Below, piece by piece: positions 16,501 through 25,026 of a stretch of DNA of 64,000 bases. The stretch lies in NCBI RefSeq assembly GCF_023701695.1, contig NZ_JAJOZC010000001.1:6695894-6759893 (forward strand), in the 5' to 3' direction. A program made the translations under genes and the position numbers. Within the stretch, counting starts at the first letter, position 1. Every line of letters starts with the position of its first letter. Source of the stretch: Streptomyces sp. RKAG290 (GTDB taxonomy: Bacteria > Actinomycetota > Actinomycetes > Streptomycetales > Streptomycetaceae). Under the pieces are notes generated by a model. That model ran no database searches. It was not told where the DNA came from and worked only from the letters and a program-made list of their open reading frames with translations.

Positions 16501-16841
16501 CCCATCTCCCCGCCACACGGGCGAACGGCCGCTACTTGCAGCGGTCGACCGGGACGCATCAGCCTTCAGCAGCCAGCGTGGTGTGCGCCTGCACCCCTCG
16601 CATGAGTGACGACAAAGTCATGAGCCACGACACCTGGTGCGGCGGCGGGCCGCCAAGGTCAGGGGAGGCTGCAGGGGCTTGTCCGTCCACCCGGAGGTCT
16701 TGCCGTGGACTTGACCGGACTGCGCGCTTGACGCCGAATTAGCATCATCAGGTAGTCGGTGGGCTGGAATAGGGTGGCTGAAAGCCGCTCAAAGCGTGGA
16801 CCCAGGCTTCGGTTGTCAGTGCCGGACGGTTTACTGACGGC
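16501..16841. other. Gene-free stretch beside the transposase remnant
   Basis: No convincing gene on either strand. Base composition is less extreme than in neighbouring genes (for example AT-richer at 16730-16770), consistent with degraded mobile DNA. It presumably also carries the promoter of the hypothetical gene at 16842. Confidence 0.4.
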
Positions 16842-17279
16842 ATGACCACCGCACATCACCTCCGCCTCATCGACGGGATGCGCGCCCGGGAATTTCCCGA
16901 GGAGCGCATCCGATCGGGCTCGGGAGTCAGCGGACCCGGCTACCACACTGCTCTCCTGCACGCGGACGACGATGACTGGGAAGAGGACGCGGCCGCACGG
17001 CCGGAGCGCCGGGCTCAATGCCTCGCGGAGCACGATGCGCTCATCACGCTGCTCGGTGCCCGGTGGGGGGAGCCGCAGATGATCAGTCTGTGGAGTGCGC
17101 AGGAGCGCATGATGTCCGGCGAAGAGATACCCGACCCCTGGGCCGAGACCGTTGCGGGCTGTGAGTACTTCCGGCTCTGGCGCATCGAGGAACGGTGGAT
17201 AGCCCTCGGCCTCTACCTGGAGGAGGACGGGCCCGGGTGTGAGTTGAGTGTCGTGGTGACGGAGATCGACCCGCCTTGA
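16842..17279 (+). CDS. Hypothetical acidic protein
   Basis: A 145-residue soluble acidic protein beginning MTTAHHLRLIDGMRAREFPE and ending in 'LSVVVTEIDPP'. No signal peptide, membrane segment or recognisable domain. The pattern of an acidic surface with conserved Trp and aromatic residues ('WAETVAGCEYFRLWRIEERW') resembles small proteins found next to immunity, toxin or mobile loci in Streptomyces, but this is only an impression. It follows the transposase remnant and precedes a small tandem repeat, so it may be accessory DNA. Codon usage is GC3-rich and the frame has no competitor, so it is probably a real gene. Confidence 0.6.
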   Translation: MTTAHHLRLIDGMRAREFPEERIRSGSGVSGPGYHTALLHADDDDWEEDAAARPERRAQCLAEHDALITLLGARWGEPQMISLWSAQERMMSGEEIPDPWAETVAGCEYFRLWRIEERWIALGLYLEEDGPGCELSVVVTEIDPP

Positions 17280-17366
17280 GTCGCGTGGACTGCCCGAGGC
17301 GGGAGACAGACGGGGTGACCATCGCCGTGTGCCCGCCGCCCCAACCACCGGCCCGCCTCAGCCACC

Positions 17367-17421
17367 GCATTCACCGGCCCGCATTCATCGACCCGCATTC
17401 ACCGCCTGCATTCACCGGCCC
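17367..17421. repeat. 14-bp tandem repeat, four copies
   Basis: Four head-to-tail copies of GCATTCACCGGCCC and variants at 17367, 17381, 17395 (13 bp) and 17408. It lies in the 234-bp non-coding gap between the hypothetical gene and the DNA glycosylase. Slippage-prone; no function is apparent. Confidence 0.8.
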
Positions 17422-17513
17422 GCCGAGCCTGGCCCCAACCGTGTACGCCCAGCGCCCGCTGTCCCCGTCAGCCCCACGCCCCGCTGCTCCCGCCCGCCCG
17501 GCCGCCCACACGG

Positions 17514-18113
17514 TCAGGCGTCGCCTTCGGCGTCGGCGCCCGGGCTGCCGGTGAAGGCCCCGGAGGCGGTGCGGGGGTCCGAGGTGACGGCCTCGCGGAG
17601 GCGTCCGTACTCCTCGGCCATCGTCTGAGCGGTCCAGTGGGCGTTGAGGCCGCTGGGGTTGGGCAGTGCCCAGACCCGGGCCCCGCCGATCGTCCGGTCC
17701 TGCGGCCCGATGCGGGCCTTCCGTTCGCCGAACGCAGTCCGGTAGGCCGTGATGCCGACGACCGCGAGCCATTGGGGTCGCAGCCGTTCCACCTTGGCGG
17801 TCAGGAGCTGTCCCCCCGTGCGGAACTCCTCGGCGGACAGTTCGTCGGCCCGGGCAGTGGCCCTGGCGACCACATTGGTGATGCCGAGCCCGTACTGGAG
17901 CAACTCGGACTGTTCGGAGGGCCTCAGCTGCCGTGAGGTGAATCCTGACAGATGGAGTACCGGCCAGAAACGGTTGCCAGGGAAGGCGAAGTGGTGGCCC
18001 GTGGCACCCGTCATCAGGCTCGGGTTGATTCCGCAGAACAGCACACGCAGGCCGCCCGCGACCACATCGGGAACAGTGCGGTCACGGGCGGCCTGGAGCT
18101 CATCGGGTGTCAT
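17514..18113 (-). CDS. Mismatch-specific uracil-DNA glycosylase (MUG/TDG family)
   Basis: A 199-residue protein starting MTPDELQAARDRTVPDVVAG. The MUG/TDG signature 'GINPS' (with 'VLFCGINPSLMTGATGHHF', about residues 24-42) and the second motif 'NPSGLNAHW' (about 157-165) are present, and 'FAFPGNRFWPVLHLSGF' carries the usual Asn-Arg-Phe-Trp element. The family excises uracil or thymine from G:U and G:T mismatches; the Asn in GINP is the catalytic residue in MUG. It starts 19 nt after the purB stop on the same strand, so it is probably co-transcribed with purB. G:T repair is understandable in a genome rich in GC. Confidence 0.9.
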   Translation of the reverse strand: MTPDELQAARDRTVPDVVAGGLRVLFCGINPSLMTGATGHHFAFPGNRFWPVLHLSGFTSRQLRPSEQSELLQYGLGITNVVARATARADELSAEEFRTGGQLLTAKVERLRPQWLAVVGITAYRTAFGERKARIGPQDRTIGGARVWALPNPSGLNAHWTAQTMAEEYGRLREAVTSDPRTASGAFTGSPGADAEGDA

Positions 18114-18132
18114 CAGGCGTCGGGTCGGGCCG

Positions 18133-19574
18133 TCAGAGGATGGAGCCCGGCGTGTACCCGGCGGCAGCCGGGTGCTGCTTGGTGATCTCCTCGATCCGGG
18201 AGACGAGAGCGGTGACCTGGTCGCCCGCCGCACCCGTGAACGAGAGCTTGTCGGCCATCAGCTCGTCCAACTGTGCACGGTCCAGCGGGATGCGGGCGTC
18301 GGCTGCCAGCTTGTCCAGCAGCTCGTTGCGCTCCGTGCCCTGCTCGCGCATGGCCAGAGCGGAGGCGACCGCGTTCTCCTTGATGGCCTCGTGGGCGACC
18401 TCGCGGCCGACACCCGCGCGCACCGCGCCCATCAGCACCTTGGTCGTGGCGAGGAACGGCAGGTAGCGGTCCAGCTCGCGGGCGACGACGGCCGGGAAGG
18501 CGCCGAATTCGTCGAGCACCGTCAGAAAGGTCTCCACCAGGCCGTCGAACGCGAAGAACGCGTCCGGCAGTGCCACCCGGCGTACCACGGAGCAGGACAC
18601 GTCGCCCTCGTTCCACTGGTCGCCCGCCAGCTCGCCGGTCATCGACGCGTAACCGCGCAGGATCACCATCAGGCCGTTGACGCGCTCGCAGGAGCGGGTG
18701 TTCATCTTGTGCGGCATCGCGGACGAGCCGACCTGGCCCGGCTTGAAGCCCTCGGTCACCAGTTCGTGGCCGGCCATCAGGCGGATGGTCTTCGCGACCG
18801 AGGAGGGCGCTGCGGCCAGCTGCACCAGAGCCGTCACCACGTCGTAGTCGAGCGAGCGCGGGTAGACCTGACCGACCGAGGTGAAGGCCTGCGCGAAGCC
18901 GAGGTGACCGGCGATGCGCTGCTCCAGCTCGGCCAGCTTCCCGGCGTCGCCGCCCAGCAGGTCGAGCATGTCCTGGGCCGTGCCGACGGGCCCCTTGATG
19001 CCGCGCAGCGGATAGCGGCCCAGCAGGTCCTCGAGTCGCCCGTACGCCACCAGCAGCTCGTCCGCCGCCGTCGCGAAGCGCTTGCCGAGCGTCGTGGCCT
19101 GTGCGGCGACATTGTGGGAGCGGCCGGCGATGACCAGCTCGCGGTATTCGCCCGCGAGCCTGCCGAGACGGGCCAGCACGGCCACGGTGCGGTCGCGCAT
19201 CAGTTCCAGGGAGAGCCGGATCTGGAGCTGTTCGACGTTCTCGGTGAGGTCCCGGGACGTCATGCCCTTGTGAACCTGCTCGTGGCCGGCGAGGGCGTTG
19301 AACTCCTCGATGCGGGCCTTGACGTCATGCCGGGTGACCTTCTCGCGCTCGGCGATGGAGGCCAGGTCGACCTGGTCGATGACGCGCTCGTAATCGGCGA
19401 GAGCGGCGTCGGGCACCTCGATCCCGAGATCCTTCTGGGCGCGCAGCACCGCCAGCCAGAGCTGACGTTCCAGCTTCACCTTCTGCTCGGGGACCAGAGG
19501 ACGGCCAGCTCGGTGGAGGCATAGCGGCCGGCCAGGACATTGGGGATGCGGGGCTTCGCAGACAGAGCAGTCAC
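18133..19574 (-). CDS. purB: Adenylosuccinate lyase, frameshifted in this sequence
   Basis: The restored protein has 480 residues. It splits adenylosuccinate and SAICAR in purine biosynthesis. The signature 'GSSAMPHKMNTRSCERVNGL' (fumarase superfamily) and 'TSRDLTENVEQLQIRLSLEL' are intact. The first 30 residues, VTALSAKPRIPNVLAGRYAS to 'VLWSP', are in another frame from 'EQKVKLERQLWLAVLRAQ'; one C is missing at the run 19489-19492 (GGGG on the plus strand). As purB is normally required for purine prototrophy, a sequencing deletion is far likelier than a real mutation. The start is GTG 19572-19574, with a TAGAAT -10 element at 19583-19588 only 8 nt upstream and no Shine-Dalgarno, so the mRNA is probably leaderless. 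Confidence 0.92.
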
Positions 19575-19582
19575 GTGTCCAG

Positions 19583-19588
19583 ATTCTA
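19583..19588 (-). promoter_or_regulatory. -10 element of leaderless purB promoter
   Basis: TAGAAT on the minus strand lies 8 nt before the purB GTG, so transcription would begin at or next to the start codon. No good -35 is seen at the standard distance. Confidence 0.5.
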
Positions 19589-19818
19589 CTGGCGGTTTGT
19601 GCAGGTCGGCGCCGCGGCCCGGTTTGTGGGTTGCTACGAGGCCCGTGCACGGCCGTCCGCAGACCCCGGCGGCCCGCGACCCGGGCGCCGACCCCCGTAC
19701 CGTGCGCATCCGTGCTTCGCCGCCCGCTCCATCCGCACCGGCCCGACAAGGCAGCAACTCCCGTACGAGGCATGGGAGCGGCGCCGTGCTTCGCGGTCCA
19801 GGAAGAGGGGGAAGGGTG

Positions 19819-20664
19819 CTACTCGTCCGGGTCCACCCGGCGCCACGCGGTGACGGGGCCGGGCGCACCGCCGTCCTCGGGGGTCACCCAGAAGGCCCGG
19901 CCCAGCTCCGCGCTGAAGTGCGCTCCCGAACGTCCGTCCCCGGACGAACGGCCGGTCAGACGTCGACCGATCCAGGGCAACAGGTGCTCGCGGGCGAAGC
20001 GCAGATCGTCGACGCGCCGGGCCCCCCAGCGCGTCGGGACAGCGGCGGCCAGCTGCGAAAAAAGCCAGTCGTCCTCCGGCGGCAGCCCCAGTGCCCGCCA
20101 GACCGCCTCGGCCACCCTGCGATGTCCCTCGGCGGTCAGGTGCAGCCGGTCCACGTCCCACATCCGGGGGTCACCCAGCACCGGCGCCCCGTACAGATCG
20201 ACGACCTCCGCGCCGTACTGCGAAGCCAGCTCGTCGATCAGGACGAACAGGTCTTCCATCCGCGGCCGGAACCGTTCCATCACGGGTCCGTTGCGCCCGG
20301 GGCTGCGCATCAGCACCAGCTTCTTGCACGACGGTGCGAGGCGCTCCACCGCCTCTTCGAGCCGCCCGCGGACCATGCCCATGTCGCACTTGGGGCGCAG
20401 GGTGTCGTTGAGTCCGCCGACCAGCGTCACGACGTCCGGGCGCAGCGCCGCCGCCACGCCCACCTGCTCATCGACGATCTGGCCGATGAGCTTTCCGCGC
20501 ACGGCGAGGTTGGCGTACCGGAACCCGGGAGTGCGGGCTGCGAGCCGGGCGGCGAGGACATCGGCCCAGCCCCGGTACGAGCCGTCGGGCAGTCGGTCCG
20601 ACATGCCTTCGGTGAACGAGTCGCCGATCGCGACGAAACTGGTGTAGGTGGCATTCATTTCCAT
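19819..20664 (-). CDS. SGNH/GDSL hydrolase
   Basis: A 281-residue esterase-type protein. Block I 'AIGDSFTEG' (nucleophile Ser), block III 'GGLNDTL' (oxyanion Asn) and block V 'DVDRLHLTAEGH' (Asp and His) are all present and in order, so the SGNH catalytic set is complete. There is no signal peptide, so it should act in the cytoplasm on small esters or act as a deacetylase. The start is ATG 20662-20664 (MEMNATYT), with an internal ATG two codons later. It stands alone on the minus strand, 244 bp before purB. Confidence 0.88.
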   Translation of the reverse strand: MEMNATYTSFVAIGDSFTEGMSDRLPDGSYRGWADVLAARLAARTPGFRYANLAVRGKLIGQIVDEQVGVAAALRPDVVTLVGGLNDTLRPKCDMGMVRGRLEEAVERLAPSCKKLVLMRSPGRNGPVMERFRPRMEDLFVLIDELASQYGAEVVDLYGAPVLGDPRMWDVDRLHLTAEGHRRVAEAVWRALGLPPEDDWLFSQLAAAVPTRWGARRVDDLRFAREHLLPWIGRRLTGRSSGDGRSGAHFSAELGRAFWVTPEDGGAPGPVTAWRRVDPDE

Positions 20665-20763
20665 GGCGATGCGATCGTATCGCGGGCGTGGCCCAGCCCT
20701 TCTCGGGTGGCGAGGGGGCGAGGAGCGGGGCGAGAGGGCGAGGTGCACGTCCCGGACGCGCCT

Positions 20764-20817
20764 CCCGCCACCAAGGCCCACTCCCGCCAGCAGGGGCGCT
20801 TCCCGCCACCAAGGCCC
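20764..20817. repeat. Direct repeat of CCCGCCACCAAGGCCC
   Basis: Two exact 16-bp copies at 20764-20779 and 20802-20817, period 38 bp, with a shorter CGCCAAGGCCC echo near 20822. They lie in the roughly 230-bp gap between the SGNH hydrolase and the CorC-like gene. The surrounding non-coding sequence is low-complexity and C-rich. Confidence 0.7.
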
Positions 20818-20893
20818 CGGTCGCCAAGGCCCGCGTCGACCAACCGCCCCCCAGACCGCGACCCGCCACAACACCCGCCCGCCCCCACCCGCG

Positions 20894-21913
20894 TCAGCGG
20901 GCCTGGGGCCGGCCCACCAGTTCCCGGAGCACGTCCTCCATCGTCACCATTCCGGCGAGCTTGTCGTTCTCGTCGAGGACCGCGGCCAGGTGCGTACGGC
21001 TGCGCCGCAGCGCGGTCAGTACGTCGTCGAGCGGCGTGGCGGCACGCACCCGGGCGATCGGCCGCATCGCGGTCACCGGGAACGGCACATCGCGCGGCGT
21101 GACGTCGAGGGCGTCCTTCACGTGGAGGTAGCCCAGGATCCGCTGCTCGCTGTCCATCACCGGGAAGCGTGAGAACCCGCTCTCGGAGGAGAGCCGCTCC
21201 AGTTCTTCGGGCGTCGTGCCGACCCTGGTGTACATCACCTGGTCCACCGGCAGCACCACATCGCGCACCGGACGGCGGCCCAGCTCCAGCGCGTGGTGCA
21301 GCCGCTCGGCCGCCCGGTCGTCGACCAGCCCGGCGGCCCCGGCGTCCTTCACCAGGCGCGCGAGTTCGTCGTCGGAGAAGGTGGCCGACACCTCGTCCTT
21401 GGTCTCCACCCGCAGGAGCTTCAGCAGCGCGTTGGCGAAGGCGTTGATCGCGAAGATCACCGGACGCAGTGCCCGGGCCAGCGTCACCAGCGGCGGACCG
21501 AGCAGCAGCGCGGTCCGTACCGGCTCGGCGAGCGCGATGTTCTTCGGCACCATCTCGCCCAGCAGCATGTGCAGATACGTGGCCACGGACAGGGCGATCA
21601 CGAACGAGATCGGATGGACCAGTCCGTGCGGCACGCCCACGGCGTCGAAGACCGGCTCCAGCAGATGGGCGATGGCCGGTTCGGCCACGATGCCGAGCAC
21701 CAGGGTGCAGAGCGTGATGCCCAGCTGCGCCGCGGCGAGCAGGGCCGAGACGTGTTCGAGCCCCCAGACGACGCTGCGCGCCCGCCGGTTGCCGTCCTCG
21801 GCCTGCGGCTCGATCTGACTCCGCCGTACGGAGATGAGAGCGAACTCCGCACCGACGAAGAAGGCGTTCACGACCAGTGTCATCAGGCCGATGAAGAGCT
21901 GTACGGCGGTCAT
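20894..21913 (-). CDS. HlyC/CorC family (CNNM-CBS) membrane protein, downstream copy
   Basis: A 339-residue protein: a CNNM transmembrane domain (about 1-190, 'LFIGLMTLVVNAFFVGAEFA'), then a CBS pair (about 205-330, 'VRDVVLPVDQVMYT' and 'AVLDENDKLAGMVTMEDVLR'). The C-terminal CorC/HlyC domain present in the upstream copy is missing. The family includes Mg2+/Co2+ transport and resistance proteins. The ATG overlaps the stop of the upstream gene by 4 nt (ATGA), so translation is coupled and the two probably assemble together. Paired long/short CNNM genes are common in actinobacteria. Confidence 0.9.
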   Translation of the reverse strand: MTAVQLFIGLMTLVVNAFFVGAEFALISVRRSQIEPQAEDGNRRARSVVWGLEHVSALLAAAQLGITLCTLVLGIVAEPAIAHLLEPVFDAVGVPHGLVHPISFVIALSVATYLHMLLGEMVPKNIALAEPVRTALLLGPPLVTLARALRPVIFAINAFANALLKLLRVETKDEVSATFSDDELARLVKDAGAAGLVDDRAAERLHHALELGRRPVRDVVLPVDQVMYTRVGTTPEELERLSSESGFSRFPVMDSEQRILGYLHVKDALDVTPRDVPFPVTAMRPIARVRAATPLDDVLTALRRSRTHLAAVLDENDKLAGMVTMEDVLRELVGRPQAR

Positions 21914-23247
21914 CGCTCGTCCTCCGACGCGTCGTGGGACCCGGGCAGTGGCGCGTGCAGCAGCGCCCGCGCGGCGCGGCGCCCGGAGGCGTCCACCACG
22001 TCGAGCCGCCAGCCGGCGAGCTCGACCGAGTCACCCACGGCGGGGATCCGGCCCACTTCCGCGGCGATCAGCCCGGCCAGGGTCTCGTAGGGCCCGTCCG
22101 GTGCCCTCAGCCCGATCCGCACGAGCTGGTCGGTCCGGGCAGCGCCGTCGGCCGACCACAGGGTGCGGCCGTCGGCGTCCTCGCCGGCCGGTGCGAGGTC
22201 CGGTGTCTCGTGCGGGTCGTGCTCGTCCCGGACTTCGCCGACGACCTCCTCGACGATGTCCTCCAGGGTCACGACACCCGCCGTGCCGCCGTACTCGTCG
22301 ATGACGACCGCCATGGCGAGCTTTCCGGAGAGCCGGTCCAGCAACCGGTCCACGGTCAGCGTCTCCGGCACGAGCAGCGGCTCGCGCAGCATGTCACCGA
22401 CCGGCTTACGGGACCGCTGCTCGGCCGGGATGGCCAGCACGTCCTTGATGTGGGCGACGCCGACGACGGTGTCGAGGCTGCCCCGGTACACGGGGAACCG
22501 GGACAGTCCGGTCGCCCGGGTGGCGTTGGCGACGTCCTCCGCGGTGGCCCGTACCTCCAGGGCGGTGACCTGGACCCGAGGGGTCATCACGTTCTCGGCG
22601 GTGAGCTCCGACAGGTTGAGGGTGCGGACGAAGAGCTCGGCGGTGTCCGCCTCCAGCGCGCCCGCCTTGGCGGAGTGCCGGGCCAGCGCCACCAGCTCCT
22701 GCGGCGTGCGGGCGGATGCGAGCTCCTCGGCCGGTTCCAGCCCGAAGCGGCGCACGATCCGGTTGGCCGTGTTGTTGAGATGGCTGATGAAGGGCCGGAA
22801 CACGGCGGTGAAGGCGCGCTGCGGGGTGGCCACGGCCCTGGCCACTGCAAGGGGTGAGGAGATCGCCCAGTTCTTCGGTACGAGCTCGCCGACGACCATC
22901 AGGAACACGGTGGACAGGGCGGTCCCGATGACGAGGGCCACCGACGAGGCCACGCCCGGCGACAGACCCACGGCCTCGACCGGACCCCGGATCAGCTTCG
23001 CGATGGACGCTTCGGAGAGCATGCCGACCACCAGGTTGGTGACGGTGATGCCCAGCTGGGCCCCGGAGAGCTGGAAGGTGAGGCTGCGTACCGCCTTCAT
23101 GGCGCTCTCGGCGCCCCGGTCACCCTGCTCCACGGCCCGTTCGAGCTGACTCCGGTCGATCGTGGTCAGGGAGAACTCCGCCGCGACGAAGGCGCCGCAG
23201 GCGAGGGAGAGCAGTACCGCCACGAGCAGCAGAAGCACTTCGGTCAT
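21910..23247 (-). CDS. HlyC/CorC family (CNNM-CBS-CorC_HlyC) membrane protein
   Basis: A 445-residue protein: CNNM domain with about four membrane segments (1-200, 'LLLLVAVLLSLACGAFVAAE'), two CBS domains (about 215-335, 'ENVMTPRVQVTALEVRATAE'; 'VVIDEYGGTAGVVTLEDIVE') and a C-terminal CorC_HlyC domain (about 350-435). The family handles divalent cations, mostly Mg2+ efflux or sensing. It is first in a two-gene operon with the shorter paralogue. Two near-identical TGCCGATC(C)TTTA elements lie about 105-145 nt upstream (23353-23393). Confidence 0.92.
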   Translation of the reverse strand: MTEVLLLLVAVLLSLACGAFVAAEFSLTTIDRSQLERAVEQGDRGAESAMKAVRSLTFQLSGAQLGITVTNLVVGMLSEASIAKLIRGPVEAVGLSPGVASSVALVIGTALSTVFLMVVGELVPKNWAISSPLAVARAVATPQRAFTAVFRPFISHLNNTANRIVRRFGLEPAEELASARTPQELVALARHSAKAGALEADTAELFVRTLNLSELTAENVMTPRVQVTALEVRATAEDVANATRATGLSRFPVYRGSLDTVVGVAHIKDVLAIPAEQRSRKPVGDMLREPLLVPETLTVDRLLDRLSGKLAMAVVIDEYGGTAGVVTLEDIVEEVVGEVRDEHDPHETPDLAPAGEDADGRTLWSADGAARTDQLVRIGLRAPDGPYETLAGLIAAEVGRIPAVGDSVELAGWRLDVVDASGRRAARALLHAPLPGSHDASEDER

Positions 23248-23352
23248 CGGTTCACCTCCGTCCCATGATCGGGCAGGGGCAGGTGGATCGCTCGATGTCG
23301 GCGATGTCGGCTACTGGGAGGCTCGCCCATGGGCGGACGCTCACACCTTTCG

Positions 23353-23393
23353 TAAAGATCGGCAGGGGGAGCACCCATGGTAAAGGATCGGCA
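23353..23393. repeat. Direct repeat upstream of the CNNM operon, possible regulator site
   Basis: TAAAGATCGGCA (23353-23364) and TAAAGGATCGGCA (23381-23393) start 28 bp apart in the 243-bp gap upstream of the CNNM operon. They differ by one inserted base. Spacing of nearly three helical turns would suit two molecules of one DNA-binding protein. Confidence 0.45.
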
Positions 23394-23490
23394 AAGTTGC
23401 CCGCCGGTCCGGGCGGCTCCCCGGCCATTTCACCAGGCGTCGGCCTCTCGCGTCCCGGGGACGGCCGTGTCGGGGCCGGTCTTTCGCTGC

Positions 23491-24993
23491 TCAGCCGGCC
23501 GCTGCCGGGGCCGGTGACGGGTACGCCGCCGTCGTCCCGCCGGTGGGCGGCCGAAGATGCGCCCAGGGCGCCGCGCGCTCGAAGGCGGCAGCCGCGCGGA
23601 GCACCGTGGCATCCGCCAGGTGCCTTCCGATGATCTGCAGGCCGACCGGCCTGCCGTCGGAGGTCAGGCCCGCCGGGACGCTGATGGCGGGCTGGCCCGT
23701 CAGGTTCGCGGGTGAGGTGAAGCCGGTCCAGGCGGTCGGGGACACCTGCCTGCCGTCGATGCGGGTGGGGCCCTCGATGCCGACGGGGAAGGCCGGAACG
23801 CAGGTCGTGGGCGTCAGCAGCAGGTCGTAGCGGGCCATGAAGCGGGCCGTCCTGTTGACGACGTGCTTGCGCGCCATCTGCGCGTCAGTGAACTCCCTCG
23901 CGGTCCAGTCGCGGTCCAGCATCGCGCGCAGGTGCGGCGACATCGCCGAGCCGTGCAGCCGGGCAAGTTCCCGCATTCCGCCGAGGTCCGTGTCCGCCAT
24001 GATCAGCGCGGCGAACGACTCGGCGGGATCCTCCCAGCCGGGGTCCGTCTCCTCGACCTCGCAGCCGAGCGCCCCGGAGAACACCGCAGCCGCATCGGAC
24101 ACCACCCGGCGCACCTCGGGGTCGACGGCCAGGTACCCGAGCCCGGCACTGAAGGCGATCCGCAGCCCCGGCGCCCCCTCCTGGGCGCCCGATCGCGCGG
24201 CAGCCACCCAGTCCACGTCGCCGCAGGGGATGGAGTGCCTGTCGCGCGGATCCGGTCCGGCGAGCACGGAGACGGCCAGGGCCGCGTCCTGCACCGTGCG
24301 GCTGAGGGGGCCGATGTGCTCCAGCGTCTCCCAGCCGGACACCCCGGGGAACCGCTCGTCCCGGCAGCCCGGATAGACCGGGACCCGGCCCATCGACGCC
24401 TTGAACCCGACCAGCCCGCACAGCGCGGCGGGCACCCGCACCGAACCGCCGCCGTCGCTGCCGAGGGCCAGCGGACCCACCCCGGCGGCGACCGCCGCTG
24501 CGCTGCCGGCGCTGGATCCGCCCGGGGTGAGGGCGGTGTCCCATGGGTTGCGGGTGGTGGGAAAGAGCGGATTGTGTCCCGTGGCGCTGTAGCCGAACTC
24601 GCTCGCATTGGTCTTGCCGAGCACGACGGCGTCTGCCGCCAGCATCCGTTCGACCACGATGTCGTCCTCGGCGGGCACGAAGTCCCGGTAGGCGGGCGAG
24701 CCGGAGGTCGTCCGCAGACCGCGCGTGGAGATCAGGTCCTTCACCCCGAAGGGAACGCCGGCGAGCGGACCGGGACGGTAGCCCCGGGCGATCCGCCCGG
24801 CCAGCGCGCGAGCGGCCTCCCGGGCCCGCTCGGGGGCGGGCGTGCAGAACGCGTGCAGGGACGGTTCGGTCTCCGCCAGTCGCGCGGTCACCGCATCCAC
24901 CACCTCCACCGGCGAGAGCTCGCGTGCGCGTACCCGGCGGGCCAGCTCCGCGGCGGGCAGTTCGCAGAGCAGGTCACGGTCGCTTCGGTTCAC
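23491..24993 (-). CDS. Amidase signature family enzyme
   Basis: A 500-residue amidase. The Ser-cisSer-Lys triad is readable: Lys in 'GVPFGVKDLIS', cis-Ser and nucleophile Ser in 'TPGGSSAGSAAAVAAG' and 'GSDGGGSVRVPAA'. I choose the GTG at 24991-24993 because GGAG lies 5 nt before it; an in-frame ATG at 25014 has no ribosome site. It hydrolyses amide bonds of small cytoplasmic substrates. It is 33 nt downstream of the NCS1 permease gene on the same strand, so the likely job is to hydrolyse an amide (nucleobase breakdown product, hydantoin- or ureide-type compound) brought in by that permease. The exact substrate is not predictable. Confidence 0.9.
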   Translation of the reverse strand: MNRSDRDLLCELPAAELARRVRARELSPVEVVDAVTARLAETEPSLHAFCTPAPERAREAARALAGRIARGYRPGPLAGVPFGVKDLISTRGLRTTSGSPAYRDFVPAEDDIVVERMLAADAVVLGKTNASEFGYSATGHNPLFPTTRNPWDTALTPGGSSAGSAAAVAAGVGPLALGSDGGGSVRVPAALCGLVGFKASMGRVPVYPGCRDERFPGVSGWETLEHIGPLSRTVQDAALAVSVLAGPDPRDRHSIPCGDVDWVAAARSGAQEGAPGLRIAFSAGLGYLAVDPEVRRVVSDAAAVFSGALGCEVEETDPGWEDPAESFAALIMADTDLGGMRELARLHGSAMSPHLRAMLDRDWTAREFTDAQMARKHVVNRTARFMARYDLLLTPTTCVPAFPVGIEGPTRIDGRQVSPTAWTGFTSPANLTGQPAISVPAGLTSDGRPVGLQIIGRHLADATVLRAAAAFERAAPWAHLRPPTGGTTAAYPSPAPAAAG

Positions 24994-25026
24994 TTCATCT
25001 CCAAGAGGACACATTGCGGGGGTGGT

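Noticed and set aside
17367..17421. A CRISPR array
   Set aside because: The units are 14 bp, directly tandem and without spacers; no cas genes are in the window.
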